Below, piece after piece: positions 55,595 to 64,000 of a stretch of 64,000 nucleotides of DNA. The notes beneath the pieces were generated by a model. The model had not been told where the DNA came from. It saw nothing but the letters and a program-made list of their open reading frames with translations, and did not search any database. Positions within the stretch are counted from its first letter, which is position 1; every line of letters starts with the position of its first letter. Made by a program: the position numbers and the translations under genes. Source of the stretch: Podospora pseudocomata (Eukaryota; Ascomycota; Sordariomycetes; Sordariales; Podosporaceae); the NCBI RefSeq assembly GCF_035222375.1, contig NW_026946366.1:1178001-1242000 (forward strand). Reading direction: 5' to 3'.

Positions 55595-57458
55595 TCACTT
55601 CCCCCCATTCACCCCCTCCCCTTCCTTCTCCCTCCTCCACATCTGCCTCTCCTCATCCACCACCCCCGGCCCCTTATAAACACTCCCATACAACCCCCCA
55701 GCCCAACCACTCCCCTCCCCAGTCGACGTCTTACTCTTATTTCTCCTCCTATACCACCGTCCATACACCAACAAGTAATACAGCCTAAAACACAACAACG
55801 CCCACCCATCCCTCTCCAAATCCCTCGGGTACTCCGCCCCCAGATCAACCGCAGCCGCTATCCCGCTCATCACCGCAACCTCATGCGCATTGATCAACGT
55901 CCAACTACCCGCAAACCTGACATGCCTTCTCCCCTGCAACAGCCACAACCACGGCACAACAAGCAGGTAATGAGTCCACGAATGGCAAAGTTGATGCCAC
56001 CAGTCCTTGCGGATAATTTTCGTCTGGTCAATCTCATTATCAGTCCAGAGATGCCCATCACGTTCCTTATTGAGGAAAATGGTCTGGAAGACGTGGTTCT
56101 CGAACGGGACAGAGGGAGGGAACTGAGCCTGGTAGTTGGTGCAGTCAAACGACATTTCCAGCTTGGACATGTCAGAAGGGTAGGGCTTGATGTAGTACAT
56201 TGGTTTGAAGCTGTTCATCTCCCCGTAGTCACCGCGGGCGATGGCCACCCGAGTGGAGTGGTCTGTTCCGGAAAGAGTGGTGACGGCTTGGTCGGGGGTG
56301 AAAAAGTTTTCGTAGTGCTTGATCATGTAGGACGTGTCGGAGTGGGTGATGGTTAGATCGTTGGACCAGATAGCGCGGGGGAGGATAAGGCGTTCCCGTT
56401 TGGTGCGGGATTTGGAGAGGAGGCGGTTTGCGGTGTCGGCGCTGGAGGAGGGGAAGACATGTTAGTGACAGGGTAAGGATGGCGAGGGGAGGTTGAACTT
56501 ACAGGCAACAGAAGACGACCTCATCGTAGTGCTCGTTGGTTTCCTCGGCACTGGGTCCGGCGTTGGCGGTGTAATCCTCGGGTGTCCAAGCACCGGATGG
56601 GTTGTGGTTGTCAGGAGCTGGATTTCGCTTGATGAGCTTTACCACAACGCCGTTCTTGTCCCGATAGAGGGTCTCGGTGAGCTCTGTCGACAGACGGACC
56701 TTCACACCATTCTTGATGAGGTGTTTTCTCCAGTCTTCGTAGAATTGACTGAAGTTGGGAAAGACGACCATCGGAGGAAGGTTGCTCGCTATACTTTCCT
56801 TGTCCGGAGGATACCACATGCCGTAGGTTGGGCTGGTGCACAGCCGTTCGAGAATGATGGTCGGCACTTCGGGTGTGTAGTTTCCAGTTCCAAGGAATAG
56901 GGCAACCATGGGAAGAGCAACGGCATTGGCGAACTCGTAGCTGAACATGAAGAGCTTCATGAGATATTTGATGGGGAGCAGGGCAAAGAATATCTCAAAC
57001 CAACGAGTCAGAGTAAGCATCTGGACAAAACGACGAATTTCGTTCTGGTGTTTCTCGAGCAGCTTGGTGGGGTAGACATTGGTCCAGAACCGATCTCCTT
57101 TCCCGAAAGACACTTGCAGCTTGACAGGATTGGCAACATGACCCTGGCGGGCAAACATTGTCATGGTGTGATGGAAGATGTAAGAGCCACCTTGGACGCC
57201 TTGGTTCAGCCATGAGGCACCGTGCTTGTCTTTGTCAATGGGGATCGAGAAGGCCTGGCCGCCGCAGTAGTTGGTTGCTTCGATCAAAGTAACGTCGAAC
57301 ATGTCTGGGTGTTGGGCGAGGTGATGAGCACAGGACATGCCTAAGAAGTTGTCAAATCAAGGAGAACAAAAACAACATGTCGATTCGATTGGTGTTACTG
57401 TACCTGCAGCACCAGCCCCAACAACCAGGACTCTCTTCTTTTTCGGGCCTTTGGACAT
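55595..57458 (-). CDS. FAD-dependent oxidoreductase (flavin amine-oxidase-like)
   Basis: Three exons (57458-57404, 57340-56503, 56441-55595) with introns of 63 and 61 bp encode 579 residues. The N-terminal Rossmann motif VLVVGAGAAGMSCAHHLAQH is split by intron 1 in its GAG-AAG loop and is followed by the acidic residue VTLIEA and GGQAFSIPID. This is the FAD-binding layout of the NAD(P)/FAD-binding protein family related to amine oxidases. Hydrophobic stretches (WFEIFFALLPIKYLMKLFMF; HYLLVVPWLWLLQG) suggest membrane contact. A C-terminal GSWTLINAHEVAVMSGIAAA segment fits the second FAD-contact motif of the family. The substrate is unknown; members next to fatty-acid enzymes are known, but no such neighbour is seen here. 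The C-terminal 60 residues are basic and gly-rich. Confidence 0.82.
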
Positions 57459-58183
57459 GGCAACGGACAGCAGCTATCACGAACCCTCTGGAAAGGCATC
57501 AACGGCGCCTGTGTCAGTGTAAGAAAAGAGCAAATCTCGTCTCAAAACATGCAAGATAAAAGGAGTTGTTGAGATGTTGGTCGTGGCTGAATCACCTGCG
57601 TCATGGCCGCTGTGGTATCTTTGACGATTTGGAGCGGCGCCAAAGTCAACCAAGATCGGTGGCGCAAGCGATGGCATTTTGATTGGACTGAATTGACTAG
57701 CAAATGCCGATTGCACTGCATACAGGATGGCGGCAACGGAGGGTGTCAACTTCGATGACGGGAAGTGTCAAGGTAATGAGATCGATCGTGTAGTGACTCT
57801 GGCGGGCGGCTTGCCCCACTGTTAGCACCACAGAAGCTCTAGAGGTTCCATGTGCCGCTCACTGAGGCTGCCCTGTAAGATGGTTCTACACCCCCTTTTA
57901 AGAATTCTTGGACAATTTCACCTTGCCGTCCATGAGCTTTCAATGATGGCGATCTATTTTCCTTCCACACCATCGCGTCCCGTAGATTTGTTATCCTCAG
58001 ACCCTGGTCAATTGTTACATCGCCTCGGTCACCACCGCCCAACCAACATGATTCGTGTACTGGAGCCAACAGCACCGCTTTTCGCCATCCTTGACTCATC
58101 AGTGGAGGTCAGCAAAATCTTCGGGCTTCCGACCGACAACACTTGACCCCTCCGTCAAACACACAACGCCGTTGACAATCGAC
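57459..58183. other. Divergent promoter region
   Basis: 725 bp between the divergent FAD oxidoreductase and NACHT-ankyrin genes. No gene seen. Confidence 0.5.
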
Positions 58184-61100
58184 ATGGAGGACTACGATGT
58201 TATCGAGCACAGCGACACAGCATTGGGCCCTGAAGTCGTGGCTCGGATACGCGACTGGCTCCAGCCAACCGACTACACAGCCGAATCGGGCGAATATTAT
58301 CGTCACCTGTCGTCTCAAGCACCCGGCACAGGCCTGTGGCTTTGCCAAACAGACGAGTATAAAAAATGGCACGGCTCACCAGATCATGGCAGCTTATGGA
58401 TCAAGGGCGTTCCGGGAACAGGGAAATCTGTCATGGCAGCGAGCATCATCGGGCATCTAGAGACGACAGAGAACTGCCCGGTACTCTTCTTCTTTTTCCG
58501 AAACATTGTTGCTGCCAACTATTCTCCTCGCGCTCTTCTCCAAGATTGGCTTGCGCAACTTTTGCCCTTCTCTCCCAAGCTTCAGCTCGCACTCCAATCA
58601 CAGCTGAATACTGACCTGGCAATCATCTCCAACAATGATCTTTTTGACCATTTCCTCAGCGGAATATCCTGCGTCCCAAGACTCTATTGTGTTGCTGATG
58701 CCCTGGATGAGATGAACACGGACAGCAGGCCATTCCTCGACAAGTTCAACCGCCTCGCCACGCACCGCCCAGGCTCCTTGAAGCTTCTCCTGACAAGTAG
58801 ACCAAAGCAGTATCTCCAGAGCGCGTTGCGAGACACCTCGATTGTGCACATTAGTCTGCAACGGCATCTGGTGGATGTTGACATTGTTTCATATCTCAAT
58901 TGTCGGCTTGAAAAGCTCTCCACAATAAACAATGCTGTGGAAAAGAACCAGCTTGTTGACTTGGTGGCTAAAAGGTCGGGGGGATTGTTTCTTTATGCCA
59001 AGTTGACCATGGACCAGATGGTGAGTCATTTCTAGGCGATTATTACCTTGCTACCTAGTTTACTAACGTGCAAGCAGGAAGAGGCTCTGTCTAGGCAGGA
59101 CCAAGTCGACATTTGTGCTCTGGAAGCATCACTCCCCATTGGATTGGAGGAAACATACGCCAACTTGTTGCAGAAACATCGTCAGGAGAGCCAGGTCGAC
59201 CTCGAGTTCCAGGTTTTTGTCTTGGAAACTATCACCCATGCGTCCCGTCCATTGCGACTAACTGAGCTCGCCAACCTCGCCGGATGTCTGAGCACCATTA
59301 ATGAGCCTTTGACACACTGGAAACAGCTCATTAGTACCTGCTGTGGGCCACTTATTCAGGTGTTGGAAAGCGAGACTCTCCAAGTTATCCACCACTCCTT
59401 CACCGAGTTTCTGAGAGGTGACGGCCGAAATAGCCCAAGTGGAACTGAGCCTTCTTCGGCCTTTCCAGTCATTAACTCAACAATTGCCCACAAGAACGTG
59501 GCTCTTCGATGCTTGGGGTATGTTCAATCGCTTCCACTCCCAAGCGTAAAACAACGCAGGTCATACCGCGAGCAATCTGACGATCGCCGAAATGTCTGTT
59601 TACTCCATCCATTCTTCGATTATGCTATGGAGAACTGGGTGTATCACGCGAGCCGATATGATGCGAGAGACCACGGCTTTTTTCACACCATTTTGTGCTT
59701 TCTGACGCCCGATAACCTGGCCTTTCGGCAGTGGACAGTGCCTCCGTGGTATTTGGACACCGGCAACCCCTCTGAAGGGATTCCCATTGCTTTACATGTC
59801 GCAGCACATGCTGGGATGTACGAGTTCTGCCTTTGGCTCATAAATGAACAAAAGATGTCTGTTTCGTCAATCGCCAGCGACCGTCGAACGCCATTGCACA
59901 GGGCGGCAGAAAAAGGTCACGGCAAGGTTGCCTCACTCCTAATCCAATACGGCAGCGATCCGAACCCTGAAGATATATACGGATTAAAGCCTATTCACCT
60001 GGCAGCACGTTATAACCACGCTGATGTGGTCTCGACTTTGCTTCAAGCCGGGGTTGAGCCTGACACACCAACAACGAACGAGGATGATGAAAACCCCGAC
60101 TACTATGACGCTGGAAGAGATTTGCGAGAAAACAGGCCAGGCGAATGTGCAATCTATTATGCAAGTCGATATGGCCATCTGGAGACACTGGAGGCGCTGA
60201 TTCCCTATTGCGCGCCGTCTGCGTTGGAGAAGATGCTCTGCGAATGTTGTCGTTTCGATCGTACTGAGGCTGCGGCTGCAGTCTTGGCACACTTGTCTAT
60301 TCCAGTGGATGCTTCGTACAGTGGAGCAACTGCACTCTACTTTGCGTGTGGGAATACCAATACCGACTTGGTCCAAGCCCTTATTGATCATGGTGCCGAT
60401 TCCAAGGCCCTATCAGTATTGGCATCACTCGCAACAGACTACGGCGGGCCGGCGGTAGAGGAGGTCTATGAAGACACGGATGAAGGAACGGAACTCGTAT
60501 TCCAGTCCTATTGGTATCTAGATGCGAAGCAAGCCCCTTTGCATCGCTTGGTGCAGAGTTGGAACTACAATAATGATGCAGCTTGTCAGGTCATCCTTCG
60601 AATTCTTTTGGATGCAGGCGCTGATATGGAACAGCTAAACGGCGACGGAGTAACTGCATTACTTTTGGCAGCGTCATTCTCGTGTAGCTTTCCATTCGGT
60701 TCATGGACAGCACCGTGCGTGCCTGCTTTGAGGGCATTACTGGCCTCGGGAGCAAATGTCAAGGCAACCTGCCCGAACGGTAACAAAGCATTGCATTATG
60801 CCTTGGGACAAGATCAAGAAAGCCTGGAGGCCATGAGAATTCTTTTGGAACATGAAGAGGGCCAACAAGAAAGACGGTCTCTGGACACACTCCGCCCTCC
60901 CAGGAAGGTCGCGTCGGCTGACTTGGCTGACAGCGAAGCTCTGTCGTCCAGGTTCATGGAGTACTTTGTGCGAGGCGGCCTTGATCCCAGTTACGAATTC
61001 TACAAGGGCAAAACCATGTTGGAGGCGGTAATGTATCATAATCCCGGACTGTTCCAGACCTTGTTCTCCCTCTGCAAGGACGAGTCACTGAAGCAGCGAT

Positions 61101-64000
61101 GTTGGTTTGCTTTACGAGGCAAATGGCCCAGCAGGGAGAGCTGCATTCAATATCTGAAGATCATGGTCGCGCAAGGCATGGATCCGAACATCACACCGAA
61201 AGGTGGCCGGCCATTATACCTGCACTTTTACAGGTACGATGACTTGCTTCAAGCTCTTGAGCTGGCAGGAGCCAAGGCCAGCGTGGTGGATGCCAATGGA
61301 AACAATGTTTTGCATCTTTTGTGCAAACTTGGCCGGGTGGAACGGTCTCAGCTGGAACACTTTATTGCGCGTGGTGCCAACCCTCTTGCTACCACTCTGG
61401 AGGGAGATACTTTGCTTCATCTTGTCGCTATGTGGTACGGAGGTCAGGGAAACCAGCCTGACCTTGTACAATGGCTGATTAGCCTCGGAATATCCGCGGA
61501 TGCTACCAATATCTCTGGACAGACTCCTCTTCATGTGCATCTACAGCATGGGGAAAGTCGACATCAGGATGGCCACCTCCTCATCCACACAGAACTTTTC
61601 TTTTTTGACGCGGTGGGTTCGGTCAATCTGGAAATTCCTGATAAGAATGGCTTCAATGCTATTCACTTGGCTTGTACAAAATCAGAAAGCGACCTGGCCA
61701 TACTGCTCGCTGCTGGAGCAAGCTTATTTTCGCGTACTGCTGATGGGCAGAATGCCCTACACCTTGCATGCCGAGCCAGGAAGGCCGATGTCGTGAGCCG
61801 TGTACTTGGGCTGCTTGGGGATGAGAGCAGCAACACGGATGGTGCTTTCAACATGATCAACAAACAGGATAACGGAGGGAGGACCCCCTTACATTATGCT
61901 TGCGTTAGCGGAGAAGTTGAAACTGTGGATATTCTTCTGAGATCTGGAGCCAACGTCAATGTGGAAGATTTGCATGGTCATACGCCACTGCATTTGTGCG
62001 CTCAATTCAGGACAGAACTAGCGCTCTGGGACTTGTCTGGATACAAAAGAGATCCTGATCTTGGTGGTGTCGATGATTTCTATTTCCCAGCCATGAACAT
62101 CATTGTCAAGATGCTTTTGGATGCTGGTGCAGACGCTAAAGGTTGTGCTTCACGCGAGACAGCAACCCCTTTGCAGATGGCTATTGACATAGGTTGTACC
62201 GAGTTCATTGACGCATTCTATGCCCAGCAGAACATGTCGGTCAACTCAGGGAGGACTCTGTCAAACGATGGCCTCAGCAGGGAAACTGCCAGAGTTGATG
62301 TGGCCTCCCCACTGTTAAATCAGCGTCTCGACAAATATCTGGATGGATCAGGGAAGCCTGTGCTCGAATTGCTTTTGGACAATCCCAGCCGATACTTGCA
62401 GCTTCTTACACCCGACGATGCAGCAAGTCTGATCAACCACGGATTCAGCAATAACCGGCATGATGGCAGATATTACCAGGTGCTCCTGGAGATGATGCAA
62501 TCTTCCGAACATCTACTGTTGGCGAGGCAGGTGTCCGGGCTGATTCATTATTACAGCTCTCCTGACAACCTCAGGCTTTATCTTCAAACGGTGCGATCCC
62601 AGTCAACGACAAATTCCTGGATGTGGACCTGGGTGGGACGTTATTTTGGCACGCGAGCCCTTACCCCTCTACAGATCATCTGTGAAGCACAGCGTCCTAG
62701 CATGGTGTTGTTAAGATACTTGCTGGGAACGCTTCAGGTGGATGCCAACACACGGTGCATCATGGTTGGCCGGAAAAAGGGAGAGTTAATTTCTGGTGGT
62801 ACAGCACTTCATCGACTTGCTGTTGTAGACTTCCGGTGGAAGCTAGATGCTATCCGCTACCTGCTCGCCACCGGTGCCGACATCAATGCGCTTAACGAGT
62901 CTGGCGAGTCACCTCTTCACGTTGCTGCCTGCGGTGGAGTTAAGGATTATCATCGGCACGGGCCAGACCGGTTCAGTGATAACCGGAGTCTCGACGCTGT
63001 CCGAATCCTTCTCGATCATGGAGCCGATCCTGATCTCCTGGATGAAAAGGGCCTTGCCGCGATCCATAAGGCATGCATGCTCTTTGATCAATCAACAAGT
63101 CGCGAAATTATCCAAGAGCTTCTTTCCAAGGGGGCAAGTGCCCTGGTTGGCGTCAGAAGCCCTCTGTTTGAAGCCATACGGTACCACAACCTTCCAGCCT
63201 TCGAAGTACTGCTGGAGCATGGACTTGACGTCAATACGGTCTATGATGAAGGACCGATCATATTCCCCCAAAATGGCAACCCGATTGATGAGACAAAGCC
63301 TCGACGACGTTGTCTGCTTTGGTTCATGGCCATCGTTTCCTGTTGGCCCCTTGCTAGGTCACCTGTAACCTTGTCAATGGTGCGCATTATGGTCGAACAT
63401 GGGGCGGATCTGTACCTCCCTTTAAACGACGAAGAGACGGTGTGTAATTATCTCTTCGAGTTCGCAAAACGGGAGATCGTGGAGGCATTGTTGCAGGAAC
63501 CCTGTGTCTCACGGATTGACTTCAATCGTCCCGGTCAGTCTGGTCAAACGATCTTGATGGCGGCCTGCAGACGAGCTATCGAATGGAGGCCTCATGACTT
63601 GAAGGATGGATTAAAGCCGGCTTGGCTACCGTTGCAAACCCTGAGATTGAACTTGGGGATCAAACCTGATGCTACCGCTGTCGACAATGCTGGCCAGACG
63701 TCTCTTCATCATCTTTTGCAAAATAAAGCGAGCACGGAGGATGAGATTCTTCATTTTATGAGGGACGAGGGTGTTGCTTCTACTCTCTTGACCAAGGATA
63801 ACGATGGGTTTTCGCCTCTTCATTATGCCCTCAAGCTGCTCCGGCCGAAAGTGTGCGAGTTTCTTTGCGACAAAGGAGCCGACATTCTCGAACCGGACCC
63901 GAGTGGTTCATTTACTCTTCACCACATTGCGGCACAGTGTGTTCAGACGGCTCGGTCATTTGCCGATCCAACGGATGGAGCATGGGACTGGAACCCAATC
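58184..64000 (+). CDS. Very large NACHT-ankyrin NLR protein (3' end outside window)
   Basis: Two exons (58184-59020; 59078 to the window edge) around a 57-bp GTGAGT intron with a CTAAC branch. Exon 2 is open for all 1641 codons to the last base, so at least 1920 residues are encoded. The NACHT NTPase has Walker A GVPGTGKS (residues 75-82), Walker B LYCVADALDE (about 167-176) and a LLTSRPKQY segment. A family-typical HHSFTEFLRG follows after the NTPase. From about residue 530 come many ankyrin repeats: RTPLHRAAEKGHGKVASLLI, LKPIHLAARYNHADVVSTLL, RTPLHYACVSGEVETVDILL, ESPLHVAACGG. Unlike the 23-kb NLR, they are divergent and irregularly spaced. No N-terminal effector domain precedes NACHT beyond 50 residues. 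Likely role: intracellular receptor or scaffold. Confidence 0.88.

Overview
The window looks like part of a filamentous ascomycete chromosome, most likely from the Sordariales (Podospora/Chaetomium/Neurospora kin). Supporting signs are many short introns (46-74 bp) with GT..AG borders and CTAAC/CTGAC-type branch sites, families restricted to filamentous fungi (HET domain, HET-E-type WD40 NLR, PNP-NACHT-ankyrin NLR, CFEM, DUF1996, DUF3176, Pth11-type receptor, Zn2Cys6 factor), and a lone dispersed 5S rRNA gene of Neurospora type. The family assignments come from reading the protein sequences; no database search was run.

Layout. 0-9.4 kb is a transposon-rich edge: the last WD40 repeats of an NLR gene, a complete-length chromovirus (Ty3/Gypsy) copy between 471-bp LTRs, the eroded 3' end of a Tad-like LINE, and a solo LTR of the same Gypsy family. 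9.8-11.4 kb holds a 5'-truncated cytochrome P450 and a CFEM protein gene. 11.4-13.5 kb is mostly empty. 13.6-21.3 kb holds a DUF1996 secreted protein, a 5S rRNA gene, a kinase-family pseudogene lacking its catalytic core, a DUF3176 membrane protein and a secreted phospholipase A2. 23.1-29.1 kb is a PNP-NACHT-ankyrin NLR with about 30 nearly identical ankyrin units, including a fresh 633-bp tandem duplication and a one-base frame change. 29.5-32 kb is a nest of LTR and pogo/Fot1-like relics.

32.4-57.5 kb is ordinary gene-dense chromosome: membrane-anchored lectin, Pth11-like receptor, glycinamide ribonucleotide transformylase (purine synthesis), F-box protein, GH64 glucanase, a mucin-like single-pass membrane protein, a D-2-hydroxyacid dehydrogenase, a Zn2Cys6 regulator divergent from a HET-domain gene, a small secreted protein, tRNA-Asn and an FAD oxidoreductase. 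From 58.2 kb to the right edge runs a very large NACHT-ankyrin gene, whose second exon stays open to the last base.

Taken together, three NLR genes of different architecture and a stand-alone HET-domain gene lie within 64 kb, next to transposon islands. These families are used in fungal self/non-self recognition and programmed cell death. The most interesting features are the homogenised and recently duplicated ankyrin array, an 80-bp block shared by the 3' flanks of two unrelated NLR genes, a membrane-helix-like insertion inside the PNP domain, and a primer-binding site in the Gypsy element that is complementary to its own LTR (self-priming).
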